A stretch of DNA of 64,000 nt from Hymenobacter chitinivorans DSM 11115 (GCF_002797555.1 NZ_PGFA01000001.1:2480001-2544000), one strand, 5' to 3'. Positions 42,886 through 52,611 are shown, counted from the stretch's first letter. Notes: generated from the letters alone by a model not told the origin. Translations and numbers: made by a program.

Positions 42886-43875
42886 TTAGCCATTCACGGT
42901 GCGCATCATCTGCTCGGGGTAGCGCGGGCCGGCGGCTATGCCTTTGGGAGCAATTTCGTCGAGCTGGCTCAGCTCATCCGAGCTGAGCTGTACTTGCAGC
43001 GCGCCCAGGTTTTCTTCCAGGTAGCTAATGCGCTTGGTGCCGGGAATCGGGACGATGTCCTGGCCCTGAGCCAGCACCCAGGCCAGGGCCAGCTGGCTGG
43101 CCGAGCAGCCTTTCTGGCCGGCCAAATCCTTGATGCGGGCTACCAGGTCCAGGTTTTTCTGGAAGTTTTCACCCTGAAAGCGGGGTGTGTGGCGGCGGTA
43201 GTCGTCCTGGTCGAGGTCGTCGAACGTCTGAATCTGGCCGGTGAGGAAGCCGCGGCCCAGGGGGCTGTAGGGCACAAAGCCGATTCCCAGGTCGTGCACC
43301 GTAGGCAAAATTTCGTCTTCCGGGTCGCGGCTCCAAAGCGAATATTCGGTTTGCAGGGCCGAAATCGGGTGCACGGCATGGGCCCGGCGTACGGTGTCGG
43401 CGGCGGCTTCGGAGAGGCCCAGAAAGCGCACTTTGCCTTCTTCCACCAAGCGGCTCATGGCCCCCACCGTTTCCTCGATGGGCGTGCTGGGGTCGACGCG
43501 GTGCTGGTAATACAGGTCAATGTAGTCGGTGCCGAGGCGCTTGAGGCTGCCTTCGCAGGCCTGGCGCACGTACTCGGGCCGGCCGTTTACGCCGCGCTTG
43601 GTGGGGTCATTCGGGTCGCGCTGAATGCCGAACTTGGTGGCCAGCACAATTTGCTGGCGCCGGCCCTGGAAGGCGCGGCCCACCAGCTCTTCGTTGAGGT
43701 AAGGCCCGTACATGTCGGCCGTGTCGAAAAAGGTGACGCCCAGCTCCTGGGCCCGGTGCAGGGTGAGGGTGCTTTCGGCGTCGTCGCGCTGGCCGTAGAA
43801 GTCGGACATGCCCATGCAGCCCAGGCCCAGGGCCGAGACGCGCAGGCCTTGCTGGCCCAAATTGCGAGTTTCCAT
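42886..43875 (-). CDS. Aldo/keto reductase
   Basis: A 329-residue (beta/alpha)8 oxidoreductase of the AKR superfamily. The catalytic tetrad is visible: Asp and Tyr in [10 protein letters not shown] (about 52-61), Lys in VLATKFG, and His in DLYYQHRVD (about 120-128). [24 protein letters not shown] and [13 protein letters not shown] are typical of the YghZ/AKR13-like group. It reduces aldehydes or ketones with NADPH. Start chosen at METRNLG (43875), where homologues begin. Divergent from the DUF4112 gene. Confidence 0.92.
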   Translation of the reverse strand: METRNLGQQGLRVSALGLGCMGMSDFYGQRDDAESTLTLHRAQELGVTFFDTADMYGPYLNEELVGRAFQGRRQQIVLATKFGIQRDPNDPTKRGVNGRPEYVRQACEGSLKRLGTDYIDLYYQHRVDPSTPIEETVGAMSRLVEEGKVRFLGLSEAAADTVRRAHAVHPISALQTEYSLWSRDPEDEILPTVHDLGIGFVPYSPLGRGFLTGQIQTFDDLDQDDYRRHTPRFQGENFQKNLDLVARIKDLAGQKGCSASQLALAWVLAQGQDIVPIPGTKRISYLEENLGALQVQLSSDELSQLDEIAPKGIAAGPRYPEQMMRTVNG

Positions 43876-44009
43876 GTAGTGTGGTTGGTTGTGGTGAAAC
43901 AGTAACGAGCAGGTATAACCTACGAGTCGCCGGATTGATTGGCTGCGCAAAGTAAATCCGCCTTATCGTTTTGGCGGGTCGTGCGTTAAAAGCACAAACT
44001 CATTCGATT

Positions 44010-44528
44010 ATGGCTACTCCGACCCGACAAACCAATATTCCGACTGCCGCTGCCACCTTCGACCAGGACGAGCGGCTGCGCTGGGTGGAACGCGTGGCCC
44101 GCCTCATGGACAGCCAGTTCGTGCTGCCCGGCACCTCCTTCCGCTTCGGCCTCGACCCAATTCTAGGCCTGCTGCCCATCGTCGGCGACTTATCCACCTT
44201 TGCCGTGTCGGGGGCCTTGCTGATGACCATGATGCGGCACGGGGCCAGCGGGGCCGTGGTAGTGCGCATGGTGCTCAACATCCTGATTGACACCATCGTG
44301 GGCGCCATTCCCATCCTGGGCAACATCTTCGACTTCGCCTATAAAAGCAACGACCGGAACGTGGCCCTGCTGCGGGCCCACTACGCCGAGGGCAAGCACA
44401 GCGGCAGCGGCCGGGGCCTGCTCACGGTGGTGCTCATCGGCTTTTTGATCTTCCTGGCCGCCCTCATCTGGGGCCTCTGGACGCTGTCGGCCTGGCTCTG
44501 GCAGTACGGCAGCCAGCACTGGTGGTAA
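44010..44528 (+). CDS. DUF4112 domain membrane protein
   Basis: A 172-residue protein. RLMDSQFVLPGTSFRFGLDPILGLLPIVGDL (about 28-58) followed by NILIDTIVGAIPILGNIFDFAYKSNDRNVALL (about 88-119) is the DUF4112 signature, two re-entrant hydrophobic segments. A final membrane helix (LLTVVLIGFLIFLAALIWGLW) ends near the C-terminus. Function unknown. Start set at MATPTRQTN (44010). Confidence 0.82.
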   Translation: MATPTRQTNIPTAAATFDQDERLRWVERVARLMDSQFVLPGTSFRFGLDPILGLLPIVGDLSTFAVSGALLMTMMRHGASGAVVVRMVLNILIDTIVGAIPILGNIFDFAYKSNDRNVALLRAHYAEGKHSGSGRGLLTVVLIGFLIFLAALIWGLWTLSAWLWQYGSQHWW

Positions 44529-44595
44529 AGCTCCAGTGGAAGCTGCGTACTGCCCAAACCAGGCCGATATTTTTTGTTGAGGTCTAGGACGGCGT

Positions 44596-44693
44596 GAACG
44601 ATGTAGAGACGCATACTTGCGTCTCAATCGTTGCTGATGTTACAACTATTGTCGTTCAACGACAAGACGCAAGTATGCGTCTCTACATCGTTC
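44596..44693. repeat. Inverted repeat with nested palindrome (family R4)
   Basis: Perfect 29-bp arms (44596-44624 and 44665-44693) containing AGACGCATACTTGCGTCT, itself nearly palindromic, around a 40-nt centre. Arms begin GAACGATGTAGAGACG. Lies between the convergent DUF4112 and M14 peptidase genes. The same kind of TGTAGAGACGC repeat is common between genes in several phyla. Confidence 0.88.
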
Positions 44694-44732
44694 AGCAAGC
44701 ATACATAGTTGTTTGTGCAGTGCGCTACCTGT

Positions 44733-47387
44733 CTACTCCTGCTCTTCTTCGGCTGAAATAGCGGCCGGGCCTTCGGGCAGAGTCAGCAACGGACCCAGCA
44801 ATAGGGCGTTGGCAAACAGGCGGGACGTGCCGTGCCAGTAGTGGCGGAAATTGGGGTCGTCGGCGAAGAGCACGACCCGGCCGGCTCCGACTTTGCTCAC
44901 CACCACGGCCGCCGAGCTGCTGATTTGCTGCAGGTTGCCCTTCGAGACGTAGCCGCTTACCAGCGGCTTGGCCGTGTACTGGGCTACGGTAGCGTAGGGG
45001 TTGCGGCTGGGCTTGAGGAAGGTGGTGCCGTTGCGGAAGACGTAGAGCCGGCGGCTGGTCAGCCCGAAGCCGATGGGGTTGGTAATGTCAATGTCGGCCG
45101 AGTAGATGGAGCCGGCAATAGCCCGGGTTCCCTCCTGCTCCTGCTGCACGAAGTCGGCGCGGCGGGCCAGGGCAGCTTTGTCTTTGACTCCGGCCGTGGC
45201 GGTGGTATCGGCCCAGCCGCCAGAAGCCGGAATCAGCAGCTTTTCCTTGACGATGCCCTGCTTGATGGCCCACTCCGAGGCGTTTTTCAGGGTGATGAGG
45301 GTGCCGCCGTCCTGCACCCACTGCCGCAGCCGGGCCACGGCGGCTTTGTCGAGGCTGGCGTAGGTGCCGCCTACCAGCACCAAGCTGGTGTAGCGGCCCA
45401 GCGGGGCCCGGCCGAAGTTGCCGACTTCAATCCGGCTCAGGGGCACGCCTAGCTGCTGGCTGGCCACAAACCAGGCCTCGCCCACTTCCGAGGCATTAGT
45501 GCCCTGGCCCACCAGAATAGCGGCCTTGGTTTCGGGCGCCGTACGCACGTTGTTGGAGCCCAAATCAATACCCTTGGCGCTAAAGCCCGTGCCGACGCTG
45601 GTAAAGGTGACCTGGTTTTGGCGGCTAATGCGGCTCACAATCTGGAAGACGGAGTCGGCCGGCAGCTTCTGGGCCGCTACCGGAATGACCAGCGTGCCGT
45701 AGCCAAAATCGGTGGAGCTTTCGGCCGTGCCGGCGCTGAAGGGCTTGAAGCTGACCTTGGCCACGAGGCCGGCCCGCTGCAAAGCCGTCAGGCTGCGCGG
45801 GGCGTTGTAGTCGGACCAGGGCAACAGGTAGGCGTAGGCGCTCTGGCCGCCGCGCACGGTGCCGTTCAGGGGTTTGACGGCCTGCACCGGTGCGCCTTGT
45901 ACCAGACTGGTATTCTTCTGCTTAGCTACCGCCAGCCCGTAGGCGTGGGCCTGACTCCAGCCGGTTACGTCGTAGAATACACTGTCGTGAAAGGCGGTCA
46001 GCTCCTCAAACAGGGAGTTGACGATGCGGTACTGGGGCTGGGCGGTGGGCACCACGTAGGCCTTGCCTTTCTCAAACGGCTGCTTGTCGAGCGTGACGGA
46101 TTTGCCCAGCTCGTGCACCTCGATTTTGTGCTGGAGCAGCAGGCTTAAGAACTTGTTGGTCAGCGTCTCGTCCTGGGCGTTGCCGAAAACGTAGGCTTTG
46201 GTCGGAAACTTGCGGGCGTCGCTTAACGCCGAGGCAAAAAACTCGCGCTGATGCTTCAGATACAGCTCTTTTTCCTCTACTGCCCCGCGCACCGTGGCCA
46301 GGCCGGTAGCCACGTGGTTGCGAATCGTGAAGGGAAACGTGACCACGCCGTTGGTGCCTTCCTGGGCCAAACCCCGGGAGCTGCCCACTTCGAAGGTAAT
46401 GCCCACCCCGCCCTGAAAATCGGGGTAGGTCGAGCCGTAGATGGGCGAAAGGTTGTCGAACTGCTCCTTGGTCCAGTACAACGAGCCCAGGTTGTCGAGG
46501 GCCTTGGCAAAGTACTTGGCCAGGTGCACGTTGAGCACTTCGTAGGTAGCCCGGGGTATCAGGTCGTTTTCGGTGCTGAAGGGCTTGGACGGCTCAAAGT
46601 AATACGTCCCGTTGGTGCCCATTTCGTGAAAGTCGATCATCACGTTGGGGTACCACTCGTGGAAAAACGCCATCCGGGCCCGGCTTTCGGGCTGGGTTAG
46701 GGCCAGCCAGTCGCGGTTCAAATCGGTGTAGAAGTGGTTGGTACGCCCGCCCGGCCAGGCCTCGGTATGTTCCCGGTCGAGCGGATCCGTGGGGTTGGGC
46801 CACGACTTATTCTGGTCAAACCAGTGCGAAGCCCGGTCGCGGCCGTCGGGGTTTTCCAGCGGGTCGAGAGTAATAACGGACTGCTCCAGCCACTGCTGGG
46901 TTTCGGGGCTGGTTGAGGCCGTCAGGTAATACGCCAGCAGCAGGGCCGCTTCGGAAGAAGAGCTTTCGTTGCCGTGCACCCCGAAGTTGAGGCTGACCAC
47001 CACGGGCAGCTTGCCGTAATCCGGCGTGGGCTGCGCGGGGTCGACCAGGGCGCGGCGGGCCTGCTGCAAACCCGCCAGGCTCTGCTGATTCTGGGGCGCG
47101 GTGATGGTGGCCACCACCTGGGGCCGCTCCTCAAACGTCGTCCCAATCGTGCGTAGGCTCACCCGATCCGACACCCGGTCCAGCTCCCGCAGGTAGGCCA
47201 CAATCTGGTCGGTGCGGGTGTAGTGCGTACCGATGGCGTAGCCCAGAAATTTCTCCGGCGTGGGGATGTTGGGGTCGAAGGTGCTGGCTTGGGCGGCGGG
47301 AAAAAAGTAGCTATTCTGGGCCGCGGCCGGGTTGTGGAGTGCCAAGCCCAAAGTCAGTAAAGCGGCAGAAGCGTAGGTTTTTAACAT
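44733..47387 (-). CDS. Exported M14 family zinc carboxypeptidase
   Basis: An 884-residue exported protein with a signal peptide (ASAALLTLGLALHNPAAAQ). The peptidase domain has the zinc motif HGNESSSSE (HxxE, about 137-145), LDPLENPDGRDR and NRDWLALTQPESRAR typical of M14 enzymes, a distal zinc histidine in MIDFHEMG, and the catalytic glutamate in GITFEVGSSRG near 328. The C-terminal half resembles a glutamine-amidotransferase-like domain (VLVGGTYASLDKAAVARLRQWVQDGG). It cuts residues from peptides outside the cell or in the periplasm. It lies downstream of the susC/susD pair on the same strand. Confidence 0.88.
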   Translation of the reverse strand: MLKTYASAALLTLGLALHNPAAAQNSYFFPAAQASTFDPNIPTPEKFLGYAIGTHYTRTDQIVAYLRELDRVSDRVSLRTIGTTFEERPQVVATITAPQNQQSLAGLQQARRALVDPAQPTPDYGKLPVVVSLNFGVHGNESSSSEAALLLAYYLTASTSPETQQWLEQSVITLDPLENPDGRDRASHWFDQNKSWPNPTDPLDREHTEAWPGGRTNHFYTDLNRDWLALTQPESRARMAFFHEWYPNVMIDFHEMGTNGTYYFEPSKPFSTENDLIPRATYEVLNVHLAKYFAKALDNLGSLYWTKEQFDNLSPIYGSTYPDFQGGVGITFEVGSSRGLAQEGTNGVVTFPFTIRNHVATGLATVRGAVEEKELYLKHQREFFASALSDARKFPTKAYVFGNAQDETLTNKFLSLLLQHKIEVHELGKSVTLDKQPFEKGKAYVVPTAQPQYRIVNSLFEELTAFHDSVFYDVTGWSQAHAYGLAVAKQKNTSLVQGAPVQAVKPLNGTVRGGQSAYAYLLPWSDYNAPRSLTALQRAGLVAKVSFKPFSAGTAESSTDFGYGTLVIPVAAQKLPADSVFQIVSRISRQNQVTFTSVGTGFSAKGIDLGSNNVRTAPETKAAILVGQGTNASEVGEAWFVASQQLGVPLSRIEVGNFGRAPLGRYTSLVLVGGTYASLDKAAVARLRQWVQDGGTLITLKNASEWAIKQGIVKEKLLIPASGGWADTTATAGVKDKAALARRADFVQQEQEGTRAIAGSIYSADIDITNPIGFGLTSRRLYVFRNGTTFLKPSRNPYATVAQYTAKPLVSGYVSKGNLQQISSSAAVVVSKVGAGRVVLFADDPNFRHYWHGTSRLFANALLLGPLLTLPEGPAAISAEEEQE

Positions 47388-47434
47388 GGAAAAGGAAGTC
47401 GAAAGGAGTTGTATTTCGATACGTAGTCGACGGT

Positions 47435-47626
47435 CGTGTCAAGCAGCCCTAGCGCGACATCTGGCGGGCAGATGTGATTTGGCGTCTGTCATCCTGAGCT
47501 TGGCGAAGGACCTTACCACGCTAGAACAAGTCGTTCAACTGCTATAAGGTCCTTCGCCAAGCTCAGGATGACATATACCTTGGCAACGTCAGCACGCGAG
47601 ATGTCTCGCTAGGGCTCGACAGGACG
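47435..47626. repeat. Nested palindromic repeats (families R1 and R2)
   Basis: An outer inverted repeat (47435-47462 and 47599-47626, core AGCCCTAGCGAGACATCT with two mismatches) encloses an R2 element with perfect 29-bp arms (47487-47515 and 47545-47573, beginning TGTCATCCTGAGCTTGGCG). It lies between susD and the M14 peptidase gene and may limit read-through. One repeat seems to have inserted in, or grown around, another. Confidence 0.85.
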
Positions 47627-47649
47627 TTCTAAAGGGAGCCGCTCGGACC

Positions 47650-49005
47650 TTAATACCCCGGATTCTGCTCCAGGCTACGGTCGGCCACTAAGTCGTTGAA
47701 AGGAATGGGGAACAGCCAGCGGCGCTGGTCCGTGACGCCGAGCACGGTGCCGGCGCGGCCGGTGCGCACCAGGTCAAACCACCGGTCGGCTTCGAAGGCG
47801 AATTCGACGCGCCGCTCGTTTTCGATGGCCAACAGCAGAGCTTCAGCGGTGGCGGCTTTGCTGGGCTCTACTCCGGCGCGGTTGCGCACGGCGTTGAGGT
47901 CGGCCAGGGCGTCGGTGAGCTTGTTTTGCTTGGCACGGGCTTCGGCCCGGATGAGGTACTGCTCGGCCAGGCGCAGCACGTAGCTCGGGTCGTCGCGCTG
48001 GGCCGAGCGGCTGTAGAGGTTGCCGTAGGTCACGCTGCTGCCGTTGATGGTCGTGGAAGCCAGCAGGGCCGAGCGGCTGCCGCCGGTGGCCGGGTCGTTG
48101 AGCAACGTAATGGCGGCCGGCACGGGCTGGAAGTTGAACTGCCCGCCCAGGGCACTCGGGAACCAGTTGTTCCACATGCTGTTGGCGTCGGAGTTGCTGA
48201 AGGTCAACTCAAACACGGACTCCTGGCTTAGAAACGGAGCGGTGGAAATGGCGCGGTAGGGCGTCACGAGGCGGTAGTTGCTGCTGCCGATAACCTGGGT
48301 GGCGTAGGCTTCGGCCTCGCTCCACTGCTGGCGGTAGAGGTGCAGGCGGGCCCGCAGAGCCCGGGCGGCGGCTTTCACGGCCCGGTTGCGGGTGGCGGTT
48401 TCGGGTAGCAGGCTTTCGGCCTGGGTCAGGTCGGCCAATACCTGGTCGTAGGTCTGGGCCAGGGTGCTGCGGCGCAGGCCGGCGCCGTTTTCCTTGCTGC
48501 GCGTCGGCGTGAGTACCAATGGCACTCCGCCCCAGCCCCGGCCCAAATCGAAGTACACCAGGGCCCGCAGGAAGTAGGCCTCGCCGAGCAGCTGGTTTTT
48601 CTCGGCCGCCGGCAGCAGCGGGTCGTTGATGCCGGGCAGGGCGGCCAGCACGTTGTTGGCCCCGTTCACGGCCTGGTACATCTGGGTCCAGGCCTCGGTA
48701 ATCAGCACGTTGTCGGCGCTGAGCTGGTTTTGGTCGATTTGCAGAAACTGGTTGAGCGTGCCGTTGAAGCGCACATTGTCGCCGGGCAGAAAGCCCAGTA
48801 CGGGCCAGTTGAGCTGGTAGTACGCCTGCACCCGGTCGTAGACGCCAATGGTGGCCGAGCGGGCACTGCCGGCGTCGGTAATGGCCTTGTCGTCGGCGAG
48901 CTGCTGCACCGGCGTGGGCTCGAGCAAATCATCGCAGGCCGTGATGCTGAGCGTGGTAGCACCGAGCAGGGCCGCGAAAAACAGGTGGTGTATCGTGGAT
49001 TTCAT
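47650..49005 (-). CDS. SusD/RagB family nutrient-binding lipoprotein
   Basis: A 451-residue surface lipoprotein. The signal peptide ends in a lipobox (TLSITAC, Cys near residue 24) followed by DDLLEPTP, typical of SusD. Helical TPR-like repeats contain the family motifs LLGEAYFLRALVYFDLGRGWGGVPLVL (about 140-166), AARALRARLHLY, and at the C-terminus AIENERRVEFAFEADRWFDLVRTG and the last LEQNPGY. SusD caps the SusC barrel and captures the ligand, usually glycan or peptide. The ligand cannot be read, but neighbours (M14 peptidase, SsuD-like enzyme, cysteine-codon leaders) suggest peptides or organosulfur compounds. Confidence 0.93.
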   Translation of the reverse strand: MKSTIHHLFFAALLGATTLSITACDDLLEPTPVQQLADDKAITDAGSARSATIGVYDRVQAYYQLNWPVLGFLPGDNVRFNGTLNQFLQIDQNQLSADNVLITEAWTQMYQAVNGANNVLAALPGINDPLLPAAEKNQLLGEAYFLRALVYFDLGRGWGGVPLVLTPTRSKENGAGLRRSTLAQTYDQVLADLTQAESLLPETATRNRAVKAAARALRARLHLYRQQWSEAEAYATQVIGSSNYRLVTPYRAISTAPFLSQESVFELTFSNSDANSMWNNWFPSALGGQFNFQPVPAAITLLNDPATGGSRSALLASTTINGSSVTYGNLYSRSAQRDDPSYVLRLAEQYLIRAEARAKQNKLTDALADLNAVRNRAGVEPSKAATAEALLLAIENERRVEFAFEADRWFDLVRTGRAGTVLGVTDQRRWLFPIPFNDLVADRSLEQNPGY

Positions 49006-49031
49006 GGAAGTCTATTTTGATTTTATTCCGC

Positions 49032-49066
49032 CGGTCATGTCGAGCAAGGCGAGACAACTCGCGGGC
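49032..49066. repeat. Palindromic repeat (family R1, partial)
   Basis: CGGTCATGTCGAGCAAGGCGAGACAACTCGCGG-type segment, a near copy of the element at 55814-55853. It lies between susC and susD in the 198-bp gap. Confidence 0.6.
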
Positions 49067-49080
49067 TGAGGTTGTTTGGT

Positions 49081-49189
49081 CTGTCATGCTTCATCTGGCG
49101 TCCGCCCAGATGAAGCATGACAGAGGAAGTGGGAGTGCAGTCGAAGCGGTAGAAGTGTTTCGACCGGCAGCCGCCAGATGAAGCATGAC
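49081..49189. repeat. 18-bp inverted repeat plus a third arm (family R5)
   Basis: CTGTCATGCTTCATCTGG (49081-49098) and its exact complement (49106-49123) flank a 7-nt loop. A third copy of the right arm (CCAGATGAAGCATGAC) lies at 49174-49189, next to the end of susC, followed by GGCTTTTTGC. It may attenuate transcription between susC and susD, which would let susC be expressed more than susD. Confidence 0.8.
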
Positions 49190-49203
49190 GGCTTTTTGCT
49201 CTT

Positions 49204-52200
49204 CTACAACCCGACCGTGACGCCCACCTGGAAGGTGCGGGGCTGGGGCACGGTGGCCCAGTCGAAGTTTTTGGTATTGCTCACCCCGCTCTGGGAGTTG
49301 ACCTCGGGGTCGAGGCCGGAGTAGGGCGTGAGGGTGAAGAGGTTAGCGGCCTGCACGTAGATGCGCACCGAGTTCAGGCGGGCTTTGGCCAGGGTTTCCT
49401 TCGGGATGGTGTAGCCCAGGGTGAGGGTGCGCAGGCGCAGAAAGGAGCCGTCTTCGAGGTACCGGTCGCTCAGGTTTTGCACCACCCCACCGTAGTTGTT
49501 GCTGGCTGCGTTGGTGGTCAGGCGCGGAATGTCGGTCTGGTCGCCGGGGTGCTGCCACCGGTCGAGCTGCTCGCGCAGGTAGCCGATGTTGCTCTGGGTG
49601 CCGCCGTGCACGAGGAAGAAGCGGTTCATGTTCATGATTTTGGCCCCCTGCTCGAAGTTGAGCGAGAAGCCAAAGTCCACTCCTTTATAGGTCACCGAGT
49701 TGGTGAGGCCGCCGAAGTAGTTGGGCCAGGCATTGCCCACCAGCTGCCGGTCGGCCACGGTGAGTTGGCCGTCGCCGTTCACGTCCTCGTACTGGGCGTC
49801 GCCGCTTTCGGGGTTGACGCCGGTTTGGTGGTAGAGCCAGAACGAGTAGAGCGGAGCGCCTTCCTCGAGGCGGAAAATGTCGCGGGAGCCGGTGGTAATG
49901 GGCGCGGCCAGCTTCTGAATCTTGTTCACGTTGCGGGCCAGGTTTACCGTCGTGCTCCACTGCAGCGGGCCTTTAGCCAGCCAGTTCACCGTGGCCTGGG
50001 CCTCAAAGCCCTTGTTGCTGACGGCCCCGTAGTTTTCGACTACCGAGGCAAAGCCGGTTTTGCGCGGCACCGGCACGTTCAGCAGCAGGCCCGAGGTGTA
50101 CTTGTCGTAGTAATTCAGCTCCAGCTGCAGGCGGTTGTCGAGCACGGCCGCGTCGAGGCCCACGTTCCACTGCCGGGTGCTTTCCCAGCTCAGGTTGGGG
50201 TTAGCCAGTTGCAGCGGGGCCGTGCCGGGCAAGTCGAGGTAGTTGGCCCCGCCCTGCACCAAACCCAGGGCGGCAAAGTCGCTGATGCCGGCCTGGTTGC
50301 CGGTTTTGCCCACGCTGGCCCGCAGCTTGAGCTCCTGAAACACGTTGAGGCTCTGGATGAAGCTTTCCTCGCCCAGGCGCCAGCCCAGCCCTACGGCCGG
50401 GAAATAGCCCCAGCGGTTGTCGCGCCCGAAGCGCGACGAGGCGTCGGCCCGCACGCTCACGTCGGCGGTGTAGCGGCTCTTATAGGAGTAGGTGGCCTTA
50501 CCGAAAAACGACACCAGCCCGGCCTGGGAGCGGGATGAAGAACCCGTCTGCGTAGCGGCCGAGGCAATGGTGGTCAAATCGTTGCCGGGAAACTGCTGGC
50601 CCAGCAGGCTGGTGCGCTGGAAGGTGTTGCGCTGCAGGGTATTGCCCACCAAAGCCTGCAACGAGTGGTTTTCACCCAGCTCGACGTTATAGTTCAGGGT
50701 CTGCTCGTTGAGCAACGTTATGTCGCGGGAGAGGTAGGACGAAGCCGTGCCCCGGGGCTGACCGGCCAGGATGAGCGTGTTGTTGAAGTTGTTTTCGTAC
50801 ATGTCGTTGAAGTCGATGCTCCAACTGCTGCGTAACGTCAGGTTTTTGAGGAAATGGTACTCGCCATACACGTTGGAAATGACGCGCGTGCCCACTGCGT
50901 CGTTGTTCAGCTGGTCAATCAGGGCCTGGTGGTTGTCGAAGGAGCCGTACTTGGCGTAGGAGCCGTCGGGATTATACACCGGCAAATTCGTGCGCGGAAA
51001 CAGGGCCGAGTTGATGACGCCCACCGGGTTGTTGTCGTTGCTGCTCACGTTGCGGTGGGTGCGGGCCAGGGCCGTGCTGGTCCCGATGCGCAGCTTGTCC
51101 GTGACGGAGTTGTCCAGGTTGACGCGCAGCGAAAACCGGTCGAAAGCACTAGGCCGGGCAATGGATTCCTGCTGAAAATAGCCCGCCCCGATGTAGAACT
51201 GGGTTTTGTCCGAGCCCCCGGCCGCCGACAGCTCGTAGCTCTGGGTCTGGGCCGTGCGAAACACGTCGGAAAGTCGGTCGAAAGTGGGCTGCTCCTCGGG
51301 CAAGCCTCGCCCGCCGGACGCCACCGAGCGGTAGGGTAATTGCGCCGGGTTGCCGCCGTCGTTCAAAAACCGCTCATTTTCCAGCTGGGCCAGCTCGGGG
51401 CCGGTTACCAAATCGTACTGCTTGGCGGCCTTCGACCAGCCGTGGTAAGTATTGAAGGTGATGCGGGTTTTGTCACCGGCCTTGCCGCGCTTGGTCGTAA
51501 TGAGCACCACGCCGTTGGCCCCGCGGGAGCCGTAAATGGCCGTGGCGTTGGCGTCCTTGAGGATTTCGATGCTCTCAATATCCTGGGGATTCAAATCGGC
51601 CAGCGGGTTCGACGACACCTGGTTGCCCAAGCCGGTGGCAATCAGGTTGGTGTTGTTGATAAACACGCCGTCGACGACGTAGAGCGGGTCGTTGCTGGCA
51701 TTCACCGAGTTGCTCCCGCGGATGCGGATGAAAATGCCCCCGCCCGGCACCCCGGAGTTGGCCGACACCTGCACGCCGGGTGCTTTGCCCTGCAACAGCT
51801 GGTCGGGGCTGGCGGCGGGAATGTCCTTCAGCGCGTCGCCTTTCACCGAGCTAATGGCGCTGGTCAGGGTTTTGCGGTTCTGCTCGCTATAGCCCGTCAC
51901 CACCACTTCGGATAGCTGTTTGACGTCGGCTTTCAGGGCAATGCGCACCGCCCCGCCCGTGGCATTCACGGTCTGGGTTTCGTAGCCCACCGCGCTGACC
52001 ACCAGCGTACTGCTGCCCGCCGACAAGCTCAGCGTGAACTGCCCGCTCGGGTCGGTGGAGGCGCCAACGGTGGTGCCTTTCACTACGACCGTGACGCCGG
52101 GCAAGGGGCTGCGGTCGGTGGCGTCGGTAACGGTGCCGGTGACGGTTTGCGCCGCGGCCGACTGCGCCAGGCTCGGGCTGGCCTGGAGGCACACAATAGC

Positions 52201-52233
52201 GGCTGGCACCGCCAGAAGAGTAAAGGATTTCAT
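49204..52233 (-). CDS. SusC/RagA family TonB-linked outer-membrane protein
   Basis: A 1009-residue TonB-dependent transporter. Signal peptide (LLAVPAAIVCLQASPSLAQ), an N-terminal carboxypeptidase-regulatory-like domain (VTGTVTDATDRSPLPGVTVVVKGT), the plug domain with EVVVTGYSEQNRKTLTSA, LLQGKAPGVQVSANSG, IRIRGSNSVNASNDPLYVVDG and IEILKDANATAIYGSRGANGV, the SusC signature, then the 22-strand barrel ending RTFQVGVTVGL. It imports the ligand captured by SusD with energy from TonB. Its transcript has a leader of about 700 nt with short ORFs, described separately. Confidence 0.95.
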   Translation of the reverse strand: MKSFTLLAVPAAIVCLQASPSLAQSAAAQTVTGTVTDATDRSPLPGVTVVVKGTTVGASTDPSGQFTLSLSAGSSTLVVSAVGYETQTVNATGGAVRIALKADVKQLSEVVVTGYSEQNRKTLTSAISSVKGDALKDIPAASPDQLLQGKAPGVQVSANSGVPGGGIFIRIRGSNSVNASNDPLYVVDGVFINNTNLIATGLGNQVSSNPLADLNPQDIESIEILKDANATAIYGSRGANGVVLITTKRGKAGDKTRITFNTYHGWSKAAKQYDLVTGPELAQLENERFLNDGGNPAQLPYRSVASGGRGLPEEQPTFDRLSDVFRTAQTQSYELSAAGGSDKTQFYIGAGYFQQESIARPSAFDRFSLRVNLDNSVTDKLRIGTSTALARTHRNVSSNDNNPVGVINSALFPRTNLPVYNPDGSYAKYGSFDNHQALIDQLNNDAVGTRVISNVYGEYHFLKNLTLRSSWSIDFNDMYENNFNNTLILAGQPRGTASSYLSRDITLLNEQTLNYNVELGENHSLQALVGNTLQRNTFQRTSLLGQQFPGNDLTTIASAATQTGSSSRSQAGLVSFFGKATYSYKSRYTADVSVRADASSRFGRDNRWGYFPAVGLGWRLGEESFIQSLNVFQELKLRASVGKTGNQAGISDFAALGLVQGGANYLDLPGTAPLQLANPNLSWESTRQWNVGLDAAVLDNRLQLELNYYDKYTSGLLLNVPVPRKTGFASVVENYGAVSNKGFEAQATVNWLAKGPLQWSTTVNLARNVNKIQKLAAPITTGSRDIFRLEEGAPLYSFWLYHQTGVNPESGDAQYEDVNGDGQLTVADRQLVGNAWPNYFGGLTNSVTYKGVDFGFSLNFEQGAKIMNMNRFFLVHGGTQSNIGYLREQLDRWQHPGDQTDIPRLTTNAASNNYGGVVQNLSDRYLEDGSFLRLRTLTLGYTIPKETLAKARLNSVRIYVQAANLFTLTPYSGLDPEVNSQSGVSNTKNFDWATVPQPRTFQVGVTVGL

Positions 52234-52584
52234 AGGAAAATGGCGGTTTTGAAGAGCAAAATGCTCTAGTGCTCTCGGCCAATCCTGCCTGTTTTCAGCT
52301 ACTCCGGACGCGTTTGCACCAAGCTACCAGTAGGTTGCGCAGCCAAACTCGACGACCCTAAAGGCCGGAATTTGCCCAGCGCAACGCTGCAAGCGAAGCC
52401 GAACGGGGGCGTGAGTGTCGCAAAAACAGGGTTCTTCCCTCCCGGTCCCAACTCGTGCACAGTCGGGCTAATTCAGGTGCTTGCAGCCGCTGAAATAGGA
52501 TGATGAGAAGAAAAATTGGATTGGCCAGAAGGATAAATCTGGCAGCCGGGCCCCGAAACCGCTCGAAAACGGCGTGGACCTGGC

Positions 52585-52611
52585 CCGCAAGGCGCACAAG
52601 CAGCCTTGCGG
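52585..52611 (-). promoter_or_regulatory. Leader hairpin between the short ORFs and susC
   Basis: Perfect 9-bp stem (CCGCAAGGC and complement, 9-nt loop), 79 nt after the stop of the Cys-rich short ORF and about 350 nt before susC. No U tract follows directly. It may be part of a terminator/antiterminator switch, but this cannot be decided from sequence alone. Confidence 0.35.

Noticed and set aside
44596..44693. Insertion-sequence end or attachment site
   Set aside because: No transposase, integrase or target duplication is visible near this or the other palindromes.
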